Positions 5,942 through 13,921 of a stretch of DNA of 13,923 bases are shown here, piece by piece. The notes under the pieces are model-generated. The model made no database searches. It worked only from the letters and a program-made list of their open reading frames with translations, and was not told where the DNA came from. Made by a program: the position numbers and the translations under genes. Every line of letters begins with the position of its first letter. Position 1 is the first letter of the stretch. This DNA is from Chloroflexota bacterium (GTDB taxonomy: Bacteria; Chloroflexota; Anaerolineae; Anaerolineales; UBA4823): assembly GCA_012798185.1 (NCBI GenBank), contig JAAZNS010000033.1:1-13923 (forward strand), read 5' to 3'.

Positions 5942-6451
5942 ATGACCATACAGTGGTATGCACTTCGCAGTAAGCCGCGCAAAGAGGATGTTGTCTGGCG
6001 GCAAGTAATCAATCAGGGGCATGAGGTATTTTATCCAAGATTGAAAGTTCATCCAGTTAATCCGCGTTCGCGAAAATTAGTGCCCTATTTCCCCGGTTAT
6101 ATGTTCGTTAGAGTTGATATCGATTTAGTTGGCATTTCATCATTTCAATGGATGCCGTACACAGTTGGATTGGTGACATTTGGGGATGAACCAGCAATTG
6201 TGCCTGAAAATTTAATTTCTGCCATCAAACAAAGGGTAAATGAAATCATTACCGCTGGAGGAGAGGTTTTTACTGGATTAAACAAGGGGGATATCGTTTT
6301 TATCGAAGATGGACCATTTACTGGTTATGAAGCGATATTTGATGCACGGATTCCGGGAACCGAAAGAGTGCGCGTTTTATTGCAATTATTGAACGATAAG
6401 CGGCAGGTTCCGGTTGAGTTAAAAGCAGGGCAGATTAGGCGGGTAAAGTAA
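5942..6451 (+). CDS. NusG-paralogue transcription elongation/antitermination factor (RfaH/LoaP/UpxY type)
   Basis: The 169-residue protein has the NusG architecture. The NGN domain (about 3-97) opens with WYALRSKPRKE (5-15) and contains YFPGYMFVRVD (49-59), the segment that contacts RNA polymerase. A C-terminal KOW domain (about 113-168) opens with LNKGDIVFIEDGPFTGYEAIF. Housekeeping NusG normally sits with secE and ribosomal-protein genes. A lone copy at the head of a sugar-polymer operon is typical of specialised paralogues that let polymerase read through terminators in long operons. The ATG at 5942 has only a weak ribosome site (AGG at 5931-5933) and probably depends on coupling to the small gene 9 bases upstream. 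Which subfamily it belongs to cannot be settled from the sequence alone. Confidence 0.88.
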   Translation: MTIQWYALRSKPRKEDVVWRQVINQGHEVFYPRLKVHPVNPRSRKLVPYFPGYMFVRVDIDLVGISSFQWMPYTVGLVTFGDEPAIVPENLISAIKQRVNEIITAGGEVFTGLNKGDIVFIEDGPFTGYEAIFDARIPGTERVRVLLQLLNDKRQVPVELKAGQIRRVK

Positions 6452-6473
6452 ATTTCAATTGGTTATATATTTT

Positions 6474-6514
6474 GCGTTTTCCGTCAATTATGTCGGAAGG
6501 GCGGAGCGCGGAAA
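6474..6514 (+). promoter_or_regulatory. TTCCG/CGGA repeat hairpins between the NusG paralogue and gmd
   Basis: A single TTTCCG (6478-6483) is followed by three CGGA copies: CGGAA (6494-6498), CGGA (6502-6505) and CGGAAA (6509-6514). Each can pair with it. The last gives a 6-bp stem; the middle one is helped by GCG (6474-6476) with CGC (6507-6509). The folds are mutually exclusive. A tract of seven A rather than T follows, so this is not a + strand terminator. A recruitment or pause signal for the NusG paralogue is possible but unproven. Confidence 0.4.
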
Positions 6515-6539
6515 TTATTAAAAAAACAAAGGTAAAAAA

Positions 6540-7604
6540 ATGACGACAAAAGCTCTTATCACAGGGATTACCGGCCAGGATGGATCATATCTGGCTGAGT
6601 TGCTTCTTTCTAAAGGGTATGAGGTTCATGGGTTGATTCGACGCGCCAGTACGTTCAACACACAGCGCATCGATCATTTATATCGAGATCCTCATAATGG
6701 AGAACAAGTGAGGCTGTACCTTCATTACGGCGATGTTGCGAATACCGGGAATCTTATTGACCTGGTATACAATGTTCGCCCTGATGAAATCTATCATCTT
6801 GCTGCTCAATCTCACGTTAGGGTCAGCTTTGATATGCCAGAATACACCGGAGATGTGACCGGTTTAGGCGCTATGCGTATCTTAGAGGCAATCCGCAGGA
6901 GCGGAATCAAAACCAGATATTACCAGGCTTCATCAAGCGAGATGTTTGGCAGCGCTTTGCCTCCACAGAGTGAAAATACACCTTTCGAACCGCAGAGTCC
7001 TTATGCAGCCGCAAAATTATATGCTTATTGGGTGACGAATAATTATCGTAATGGTTATCAATTATTTGCAGCCAATGGGATTCTTTTCAACCATGAATCG
7101 CCCAGGCGCGGTGAAACCTTTGTGACGCGAAAAATCACGAGAGCGGTAGCAGCGATCAGTTTGGGAAAACAAAATTTACTGTATTTAGGCAATCTTGATG
7201 CAAAAAGGGACTGGGGTTATGCGCCTGATTACGTAGCTGCGATGTGGAAGATGCTTCAACATGATCATGCTGAAGATTTTGTGATTGGCACAGGAGAATC
7301 GCATTCGGTGAGGGAGTTTTTAGATGAGGCATTTGGGTATTTGAATATGGATTGGCACGAATATGTGCGCATAGACCCGCGTTACTACCGCCCAACTGAA
7401 GTTAATCATTTACAGGCTAACCCATCTAAAGCGAGGAAACAGCTAGGCTGGGAGCCGCGGGTATTGTTTAAAGATCTGGTTCGCATTATGGTAGATGCAG
7501 ATTTGGAATTGGCGGGCGGGACATCTCCTGGTGAAGGAAAAAAGATTATCGAACGCCACCATGGCGCGTGGCACCGCTGGGAACATCAAGTTATAACGAT
7601 GTGA
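6540..7604 (+). CDS. gmd: GDP-mannose 4,6-dehydratase
   Basis: It converts GDP-D-mannose to GDP-4-keto-6-deoxy-D-mannose, the precursor of GDP-fucose, GDP-rhamnose, perosamine and related sugars. The 354-residue short-chain dehydrogenase has the NADP-binding GITGQDG (9-15) and LHYGDV (61-66), HLAAQSHV (86-93), the catalytic set Ser132/Glu134 in SSSEMFG and Tyr155-x3-Lys159 in SPYAAAKLYAYW. The family segment NHESPRRGETFVTRKITRA covers 184-202. Length and residues match Gmd closely. AAAGG (6528-6532) is a modest ribosome site. No fucose synthase, reductase or aminotransferase is in the window, so the final sugar is unknown; that gene may lie beyond the right edge. Confidence 0.95.
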   Translation: MTTKALITGITGQDGSYLAELLLSKGYEVHGLIRRASTFNTQRIDHLYRDPHNGEQVRLYLHYGDVANTGNLIDLVYNVRPDEIYHLAAQSHVRVSFDMPEYTGDVTGLGAMRILEAIRRSGIKTRYYQASSSEMFGSALPPQSENTPFEPQSPYAAAKLYAYWVTNNYRNGYQLFAANGILFNHESPRRGETFVTRKITRAVAAISLGKQNLLYLGNLDAKRDWGYAPDYVAAMWKMLQHDHAEDFVIGTGESHSVREFLDEAFGYLNMDWHEYVRIDPRYYRPTEVNHLQANPSKARKQLGWEPRVLFKDLVRIMVDADLELAGGTSPGEGKKIIERHHGAWHRWEHQVITM

Positions 7605-7611
7605 GAAATAA

Positions 7612-8712
7612 GTGCACGTTTTACATGTAATTAATGATCTTTCAACAGGAGGCGCTCAATCGGGGCTTTATTACTTACTTAAGCATTCCCGAACAATTTC
7701 TGATTTTTCAAGTGAAGTGTGCGTTTTTCATGAGGCCGGCACATTCGGTGAAAAGTTGAGCAATGAGGGTGTCACGGTACATAAATTGGGAATTAACAAC
7801 CGGTTTTCTCCCTTGATTGGGGTGCGAATATTTGCGTTGATCAAAAGGAAAAAATATCAAATCGTTCATGTGCACTTGTTTCCAGGATTATATTGGGGGG
7901 CAATTTTATCGATCTTATTTCCACACTGCAAGTGGGTTTACACCGAACATAGCGTTTGGAATAAACGCAGGGGTTTATTGTGGGCGAGGGGGCTGGAAGG
8001 ATGGGCGTATCATCAATATGACCGGATCGTTGTCATAAGCAAGAGCGCTGGCGATAGTTTGATCGATTGGCAGCCGTGGTTGAAATCGAAATTGGATATC
8101 ATTCCTAACTGTATCGATATTCCTATGTTCGATATTTCCAAAGATACTATCAAACAAAAAAGGATAGATCTAAATATTGATGAAGAAACCAAGCTAATCC
8201 TATTTGCCGGAAGATTGGTGAAAGAAAAAGGGGTGGATATTCTCTTACAAGCTGTTGCGTTATTGGAAATATCCAATTGGCGTCTTTTCATCGCCGGTGA
8301 TGGTGTGGAACGCACAAATCTGACATCTTTGTGTGCAGAATTAAATATCAGCGATAAAGTGTCTTTTCTTGGCGATCGGACGGATATTCCGGAGTTAATA
8401 GCTGCCAGTAATCTGGTGGTATTGCCATCGCGTTGGGAGGGCCTTCCATTAACATTACTTGAAGCGCTGGCAGCCGGAACGCCGGTTGTAGCAAATAACC
8501 TGGGAGGTGTACCGGAAGTGATGACGAATGGCGCGGAAGGATTTCTCACTCCGCCCGAAAATCCGCAAGCTGTGAAAGATGCCATAGAGAAGGTTTTATT
8601 GAACGATAACCTGGCGCGATCAATGGGAAGGGCTGGTAAAATTCGTGCAGCAGATTATTCGGTTTCCTCTGTTTCGCAGCAGCTTTTTTCGATGTATCAA
8701 CAGTTATTATAA
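7612..8712 (+). CDS. GT4-family glycosyltransferase
   Basis: The 366-residue GT-B enzyme should transfer a sugar from a nucleotide donor to the growing lipid-linked oligosaccharide at the inner face of the membrane. The N-terminal acceptor domain opens with VINDLSTGGAQ (7-17) and has TEHSVW (111-116). The C-terminal donor domain (about 190-350) has FAGRLVKEKGVD (198-209), FIAGDG (226-231) and the E-x7-E motif (Glu276 and Glu284) in WEGLPLTLLEALAAGTPVV. The start is a GTG at 7612, which places the usual first strand at the N-terminus; no strong Shine-Dalgarno is seen. It begins 7 bases after gmd and its TAA overlaps the next ATG by one base, so coupling is likely. Donor and acceptor cannot be told. 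Confidence 0.92.
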   Translation: MHVLHVINDLSTGGAQSGLYYLLKHSRTISDFSSEVCVFHEAGTFGEKLSNEGVTVHKLGINNRFSPLIGVRIFALIKRKKYQIVHVHLFPGLYWGAILSILFPHCKWVYTEHSVWNKRRGLLWARGLEGWAYHQYDRIVVISKSAGDSLIDWQPWLKSKLDIIPNCIDIPMFDISKDTIKQKRIDLNIDEETKLILFAGRLVKEKGVDILLQAVALLEISNWRLFIAGDGVERTNLTSLCAELNISDKVSFLGDRTDIPELIAASNLVVLPSRWEGLPLTLLEALAAGTPVVANNLGGVPEVMTNGAEGFLTPPENPQAVKDAIEKVLLNDNLARSMGRAGKIRAADYSVSSVSQQLFSMYQQLL

Positions 8713-9941
8713 TGATGATCACTGAACCTGAAATGAGTTCATCACCCCAATATCGAGGCTTATGCGGGGTTTTAGCCAGTCTGGATTTAACCCAGCCTGA
8801 AAGCATAGTGGTCATTAAACCGGAAATAAAAGCACTGCTTGATTCCTTTTCTGAATTAGATTGGGATTTATTTGTTCATATGGCTAAAGCAGAGGGAGTA
8901 GCGCCGTTGACGCATTTTGCACTTTCTCGTTCTACATATAAGGCACCTGAAGCTGTAAGCCAAAAATTAAGTCTGGAGTACTACAAATCAGCCGCTTTCA
9001 ACCAGATGATTTTAGAAGAAATGGGAAAAGTAGTACAGACATTGACCGAAGCTAATGTTTCGGTGGGAGTGCTTAAAGGAGCTGCATTGGCAATTACGAT
9101 CTATCCTGATCCGGCACTCCGCCCTATGACTGATTTGGATTTGTTGGTGAAAATTGAGGATTTTGAAAAAGCAAAGGGATTGATTCTCTCAATGGGATAT
9201 CATGAAACAATCCCTGAAATAACCAAGGGATTCAACCGATTTGCCGGATACCATAGCCAATTAAATAAAAGTGATAACCCTTCGATTAAAATAGAATTGC
9301 ATTGGAGTCTTGTTGCAGGAGAAAATGATGTTCGTTCTCCTAGTGCAGGTTGGTTTTGGCAAAATATATATTGGGGTGGATGCCCGGTACATTATGGAAT
9401 CTCAATAGCAAAGCTTCAAATGTTATCTAAAGAGGCGCTATTATTATATTTAGCTGGGCATCTCATCCTTCAGCATGGAAAAGCTGCCAGCAGGATTATC
9501 TGGTTCTACGACATTGCGCTAATAATCAAATCCTGGAAAAGTGAACTTAACTGGTATATTTTATTCGAAGAAGCGGATAAGTTGGGATATCTTCCGGTGT
9601 TGCGATTCGTAATTGAGAAAATCAACACGGAATTTGAAGTACATTTCCCAATTAATGAAATCCCAAAAGGAAAATTTATTTCCAATTACAGAACTGAATT
9701 TCTTGTTAATCTATTATGGAAAGGAAAATCAGGAAGGTTAATCAATGCATTAAGTCGATTGATTGCCACAAGAGGATGGAAAAAGCTGTATTTATTGATT
9801 GGATATTTTTTCCCCGATGTAAACTATATGCAATGGCGATATCGTTTTCAGAATCGCTGGCAGGTTATATATTATTATCCATTACGCTGGATTCAAATGT
9901 TCATCAAGGGTATGCGGACAATCGTTGAGCGTTGGGTATAG
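8712..9941 (+). CDS. Nucleotidyltransferase-fold protein (NTP_transf_5-like)
   Basis: The 409-residue protein has the minimal nucleotidyltransferase signature: a KG pair (122-123) in GVLKGAALA, RPMTDLDLLV with Asp141 and Asp143 as metal ligands, and Glu195 in IELHW as a likely third acidic residue. This matches the uncharacterised NTP_transf_5 type, often found in polysaccharide and peptide-natural-product clusters. The first 100 residues are helical, and the last 60 are rich in aromatic and basic residues (FFPDVNYMQWRYRFQNRW at 366-383), perhaps a membrane-edge contact. The ATG at 8712 overlaps the preceding stop (TAATG); a second ATG follows directly at 8715. There is no Shine-Dalgarno, so re-initiation is likely. 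No substrate is known for this group, so a role in decorating the glycan is only inferred from context. Confidence 0.8.
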   Translation: MMITEPEMSSSPQYRGLCGVLASLDLTQPESIVVIKPEIKALLDSFSELDWDLFVHMAKAEGVAPLTHFALSRSTYKAPEAVSQKLSLEYYKSAAFNQMILEEMGKVVQTLTEANVSVGVLKGAALAITIYPDPALRPMTDLDLLVKIEDFEKAKGLILSMGYHETIPEITKGFNRFAGYHSQLNKSDNPSIKIELHWSLVAGENDVRSPSAGWFWQNIYWGGCPVHYGISIAKLQMLSKEALLLYLAGHLILQHGKAASRIIWFYDIALIIKSWKSELNWYILFEEADKLGYLPVLRFVIEKINTEFEVHFPINEIPKGKFISNYRTEFLVNLLWKGKSGRLINALSRLIATRGWKKLYLLIGYFFPDVNYMQWRYRFQNRWQVIYYYPLRWIQMFIKGMRTIVERWV

Positions 9942-9943
9942 CA

Positions 9944-11197
9944 ATGAGTAATGAATCTAAAAATCAGACGGTAATTTATATTATCGTTGTTGCAGCGATA
10001 ACCTTATTCATCACTTTGGGCGGGTTTACATCAGTTATTAATTCCATTGCTAATATCTTGTGGTTGAAAAAGGCAGCAGTAAATGGTCCTGACCCGCGGT
10101 TGATTTTTCCTTTAGGTATTTGTGGTGATGATTCGTCATTATCAGTAGCAATTGAACATCAAACTCCCAAACCTGCTTCGAAATATTTAGCAGGGTTAGC
10201 CATGTTAAGAATGGGGGATTTAGCAAATGCCGAGCAATTATTAAAACAAGCCATGGATGAAGGTATATCGCCTTATTCAAGTCCTTATGCGTTGGGTGTG
10301 GTTTATCATTTACGGGGGAAGGATGCAGCACAAATTTGGCAAAAGAATAGCGATATTATTCGAATGCAAAGGATGGGGAATGCTTGTGAGCTGGCGGGCA
10401 ATAATGAATTGGCATCAGATTATTACCGCTTTGTCTTGGATAACTTGAAATCATCGAATATAAATCTTGATAGAGAAATTTACAGAGAGATAGTTTTATT
10501 TTTTGCACAAACGACGGATGAGGAATCCTTTAATAGAGCATATCAATCTTATATTTCATTGGCAGATTCCGACTCACTTGAATATTATCGCACATTGGCA
10601 ACGGTATGTAGAGATCATGGACAGCCATTGCGCGCCCTGGAATATTATCAGGTTGTATTAGAAAGAACGCCTGATGATGATAATGCCTGGTGGAATGCAG
10701 GGAGAGTATATCAGGCATTAGAAGATTATGAGACTGCTAGGGAATATTATCGGAAGGCGGATGAGTTAAACCCGAACACACCTTTGTATTATATATATAT
10801 CGGGAATACTTATTTATTTCAAAAGCAATATGATAAAGCTGGGGAATGGCTGGAGAAAGCCATTGATATCGATCCAATGAATACATGGCCGAAAACTAGT
10901 TTGGCTCAAGTACGTATTGGGCAGAAACAGTATGATGAAGCGTTCAATCTGGTCATACAAGCGATCGAATTAAAACAGCAAGATTATGCATATGCCTTAG
11001 CGTCTGATATTTTATTTCAAAAACAGAATTACTTATCGGCTCGTGATTACTTATTGAAAGCTTTAGAGCTAAATCCTGAACGAATAAATTATCTATACAA
11101 GTTGGTTTTAATTTGCGAAAAATTAAAGGATGAGGCTTGTGTTTTAGACACATATCAGAAAATTGATCAAATTGAACTTAATAACAAGAATAAATAA
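9944..11197 (+). CDS. Membrane-anchored TPR-repeat protein
   Basis: The 417-residue protein has one N-terminal hydrophobic helix (about 9-29) after a short polar start, with no lipobox, so it is probably anchored with the rest outside the cytoplasm. Tetratricopeptide repeats follow: one around 80-110, then a C-terminal run at about 213-243, 245-278, 279-312, 313-345 and 346-379. Clear signatures are WWNAGRVYQALEDYETAREYY (249-269 region) and LEKAIDIDP (303-311). TPR proteins are scaffolds, and in glycan operons they often accompany polymerases, ligases or export machinery. I chose the ATG at 9944 over an in-frame TTG at 9932 because it lies two bases after the previous stop and leaves a normal membrane-anchor start. 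The exact partner is unknown. Confidence 0.82.
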   Translation: MSNESKNQTVIYIIVVAAITLFITLGGFTSVINSIANILWLKKAAVNGPDPRLIFPLGICGDDSSLSVAIEHQTPKPASKYLAGLAMLRMGDLANAEQLLKQAMDEGISPYSSPYALGVVYHLRGKDAAQIWQKNSDIIRMQRMGNACELAGNNELASDYYRFVLDNLKSSNINLDREIYREIVLFFAQTTDEESFNRAYQSYISLADSDSLEYYRTLATVCRDHGQPLRALEYYQVVLERTPDDDNAWWNAGRVYQALEDYETAREYYRKADELNPNTPLYYIYIGNTYLFQKQYDKAGEWLEKAIDIDPMNTWPKTSLAQVRIGQKQYDEAFNLVIQAIELKQQDYAYALASDILFQKQNYLSARDYLLKALELNPERINYLYKLVLICEKLKDEACVLDTYQKIDQIELNNKNK

Positions 11198-11269
11198 AAG
11201 TTCGATGAAGAAATTCGCAATAAACGATGAAAAAATCATTGATAACGTTATTGACCTATCATTTTTAGC

Positions 11270-11290
11270 GAAACAATTGGCGTTTGTTTC
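11270..11290 (+). other. Hairpin between the TPR gene and the flippase gene
   Basis: GAAACAA (11270-11276) pairs perfectly with TTGTTTC (11284-11290) around TTGGCGT. It lies in the largest gap inside the operon (126 bases), which also holds the palindrome ATAACGTTAT (11242-11251). The short T-rich tail (TTAATCT) makes it a weak terminator at best. It could be a processing or partial-termination site. Confidence 0.3.
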
Positions 11291-11323
11291 TTAATCTCCC
11301 ATTACCTTGATTAATAGCCCTAC

Positions 11324-12637
11324 ATGTTAAATAAATTATCTATCACGTTTTTTACATCGATTTTTTCATTAGTTGCGAATATTATTAGTGGAATTATTAC
11401 AGCGCGTTTATTAGGACCTGCAGGTAAAGGTGAGCTGACGGCGATAATTTTATGGCCGAATTTTCTTGCCGCAATTGGAAATTTTGGGATAACCGAATCA
11501 ATCATTTATTACTCTGGAAAAGAAGAAAAGAATAAAATATCTATAATATTAACGAACGGTGTAGTATCGGCAATAATTCAAGCAATCCCCTTCATGATTA
11601 TTGGTTTCATTGTTATGCCGTATCTCATGAATTCATATTCGCAACATACAATAACTTGGGCAAGAATATTTCTAATTTTTATTCCGATTAACCTGTTAAC
11701 TCTAAATCAACATGGGATTGTTCAGGGATTATTAAAGATCCATGCGTATAATTTTGGACGTATTATTGTAAGTTGGGGTTATACAATAGGACTTATTTTA
11801 ATATATGTTTTTAATCAAGTTTCTGTTAACTGTTGTGTAATCTCTTTACTTATTTCCAATATACTAACATTGATATATCTAATTTTATATTCAATGAAAC
11901 AAGGTTGGCTAAAATGGGATATAAATTGGAATATTTTGCAGAAAATGTATGGGTTTGGAATAAAAGCGCACATTGGAAACATTTCGTCGATGCTGAATTT
12001 GCGCTTAGACCAGATGGTCATGGCAATCTGGTTGCCTCCGAAATTATTGGGTTTTTACGTGGTGGCGGTAACATTTAGCGGCGGATTAAACTTGATATCA
12101 TCTGCAATAGCGACGATAGGTTTTCCCTCAATTTCCATGTCGACTCAATTTAATGATCAACGAGATAAGATTCCTCGATATTTCCGGCTAAATTTTTGGA
12201 CTTGTTGCTTGGGTGCATTGGTCATGATATTCATTACCCCGTGGATACTGCCTGTCTTATTTGGTGAAGCCTACGAGTCTTCTGTGCCGGTTGCACAGAT
12301 ATTAATTGTTGCTGCCTTTTTTTCCGGGTCTAATCGAGTATTAGCAGCAAGTATAAAAGGGTTAGGCAGACCAATTATTTCAACATATGGCGAAGTAATT
12401 AGTTTAGGGATCACTATTATTTTATTATATTTTTTATTGCCAAGATTTCTCATTATGGGAGCTGCTGTTGCTTCACTTATAGCATATTCGATTTCATTTT
12501 TATACTTATGTTATTTTTTATTGCATAATCAGCAGTTGTCATTGAAAAAGATGATAGTTCCACAAATTGAAGATGTTAATTTAATAAAAAATCTAGTCAA
12601 TCAAAGATTTTACTTTAGTAAAAGATTTATAAATTAA
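11324..12637 (+). CDS. Wzx-type oligosaccharide flippase (polysaccharide biosynthesis protein)
   Basis: The 437-residue protein is highly hydrophobic, with roughly 12 predicted membrane helices. It has the hallmark N-terminus of the MOP/Wzx family: helix 1 followed by ITARLLGPAGKGELTAIILW (24-43), with GxxG spacing. Charged membrane residues such as Arg227 and Asp229 in NLRLDQMVMAIWLPPKLLGFY are typical of the start of the second half. It should move undecaprenyl-linked oligosaccharide from the cytoplasmic to the outer face of the membrane. The tail after about 403 is cytoplasmic and basic. The ATG at 11324 has no visible Shine-Dalgarno; an in-frame TAG at 11315 rules out a longer form. Base composition is far more AT-rich than in gmd (about 25% GC in the line at 11341), suggesting separate acquisition. 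Confidence 0.9.
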   Translation: MLNKLSITFFTSIFSLVANIISGIITARLLGPAGKGELTAIILWPNFLAAIGNFGITESIIYYSGKEEKNKISIILTNGVVSAIIQAIPFMIIGFIVMPYLMNSYSQHTITWARIFLIFIPINLLTLNQHGIVQGLLKIHAYNFGRIIVSWGYTIGLILIYVFNQVSVNCCVISLLISNILTLIYLILYSMKQGWLKWDINWNILQKMYGFGIKAHIGNISSMLNLRLDQMVMAIWLPPKLLGFYVVAVTFSGGLNLISSAIATIGFPSISMSTQFNDQRDKIPRYFRLNFWTCCLGALVMIFITPWILPVLFGEAYESSVPVAQILIVAAFFSGSNRVLAASIKGLGRPIISTYGEVISLGITIILLYFLLPRFLIMGAAVASLIAYSISFLYLCYFLLHNQQLSLKKMIVPQIEDVNLIKNLVNQRFYFSKRFIN

Positions 12638-12655
12638 AAAACAATATATTTTAGA

Positions 12656-13921
12656 ATGACAGAAAAAAAGCCAATTAAATTCTTGAAAAACGATTGGAAA
12701 GCTATAGTCGCCATTCTTGGTTCACGTGGACATTATTCAGTTCCAATAACTTTTGCTAAACATGAGAAACTAGAATTATTTTACACAGATTGGTATTTTT
12801 ATTGGGGAATGAATAAAAAAATTCGAAAACAATTTATTAATTCGCCGATGAAAATATTGAGAATAATATCGACGAGATTTGATCCACGTTTGCCGATAAA
12901 AAAAGTCAAGAGTTTTAGTTTAACAGGGTTGCTATTTATTATCGCTTTACGATATATTCATGCCCCAAAAATTAGAAATTATATTTTTCTTCTTCGAGGA
13001 TTTTGGTTTGGAAAATCGATAACAAAATTTGGATTTACGAATGCATCTTTTGTATATGGGATAAATAATGAAAGTGTTGAATTATTTAGTGGTGCAATAA
13101 AATGCGGATTAGCCTGTGTTTTGGAACAATGTAGTGCGCCATATAAAATCCGTCAGGAATTATTACTTGAAGAAACCTCGTTATGGCAAAATTGGCAAAA
13201 AGGAAAAAGCTCGGTAAATTTTACAGAATTTATTCATAGAGAAGAAAAAGAATGGAAAATAGCAAATGTTATTTTATGTGGTTCAAAATTCGTAGCTGAA
13301 GGATTAATAAATTGTGGAGTCTCCTCTGATAAGTGCAAAATCGTACCATATGCAGTGGATGTTGATCAATATTATCCCCGAAAACTTGACCGTGAAAAAC
13401 GTAATGATCGATTAAAAATCTTATTTCTTGGTGAAATTTGTCTTTTAAAAGGTATCCAGTATTTATATAATGCCATTGAATTATTAGATTCAAAATCCAT
13501 AGAAGTACAAGCTGCGGGACTAATAACAATAAAACAGGATATTGCTAAAAAAATCGGCCGTAAAATTAATCTACTTGGATGGCTACCACGGTTGGAAATC
13601 AATCGATTATTGAATTGGGCAGATGTCTTAGTATTACCCAGTATTTGTGAAGGTTCTGCCATGGTTACCTATGAAGCCCTTGCAAGTGGCGTTCCAGTTA
13701 TAACCACTCCAAATGCCGGATCCCCTGTTCAAGATGGCGAGACCGGTTTCATTGTTCCAATCCGTGATGCACCTGCAATTGCAGATAGGTTATTAAGGTT
13801 AATGAAAGACCCTCAATTACTTCATCAGATGAGTCAACAAGCAAGGAAATTTGCTGAAGAGCAACTATCATGGGATGCTTACGCAATCCGGCTATTATCG
13901 GCGTGTGAATCGGTGTTATGA
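12656..13921 (+). CDS. GT4-family glycosyltransferase
   Basis: The 421-residue enzyme has a C-terminal GT-B donor domain: LKILFLGEICLLKGIQYL (253-270), NLLGWLP (305-311) and the E-x7-E pair Glu332 and Glu340 in CEGSAMVTYEALASGVPVI, then GETGFIVPIRD (361-371). The N-terminal acceptor domain is less typical: it lacks an obvious glycine-rich opening loop except GSRGHYSVP (22-30), and HREEKEWKIANVILCGSKFV (194-213) is the common hinge-side segment. It starts 18 bases after the flippase stop without a Shine-Dalgarno. Its TGA overlaps a downstream ATG. The N-terminal two thirds is extremely AT-rich (about 22% GC in the line at 12781) while the donor-site part reaches about 52% (line at 13681), which may reflect a mosaic history. 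The sugar transferred is unknown. Confidence 0.9.
   Translation: MTEKKPIKFLKNDWKAIVAILGSRGHYSVPITFAKHEKLELFYTDWYFYWGMNKKIRKQFINSPMKILRIISTRFDPRLPIKKVKSFSLTGLLFIIALRYIHAPKIRNYIFLLRGFWFGKSITKFGFTNASFVYGINNESVELFSGAIKCGLACVLEQCSAPYKIRQELLLEETSLWQNWQKGKSSVNFTEFIHREEKEWKIANVILCGSKFVAEGLINCGVSSDKCKIVPYAVDVDQYYPRKLDREKRNDRLKILFLGEICLLKGIQYLYNAIELLDSKSIEVQAAGLITIKQDIAKKIGRKINLLGWLPRLEINRLLNWADVLVLPSICEGSAMVTYEALASGVPVITTPNAGSPVQDGETGFIVPIRDAPAIADRLLRLMKDPQLLHQMSQQARKFAEEQLSWDAYAIRLLSACESVL

Noticed and set aside
7143..7150. GCGGTAGC, resembling the core of the RfaH ops element
   Set aside because: It is inside the gmd coding sequence in a conserved protein segment (RAVAA), far from the leader, and lacks the rest of the JUMPstart context.
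8013..8585. Minus-strand open frame of 190 codons inside the first glycosyltransferase
   Set aside because: It lies entirely antisense to a convincing GT4 gene, has low-complexity Ser/Asn-rich translation, no ribosome site and no motifs.
9932..9943. In-frame TTG start for the TPR protein
   Set aside because: The ATG at 9944 follows the previous stop by two bases and gives a normal membrane-anchor N-terminus.
10791..10800. ATATATATAT tract
   Set aside because: It is a short dinucleotide run inside the TPR coding region encoding Tyr-Ile residues, with no sign of being a functional repeat.
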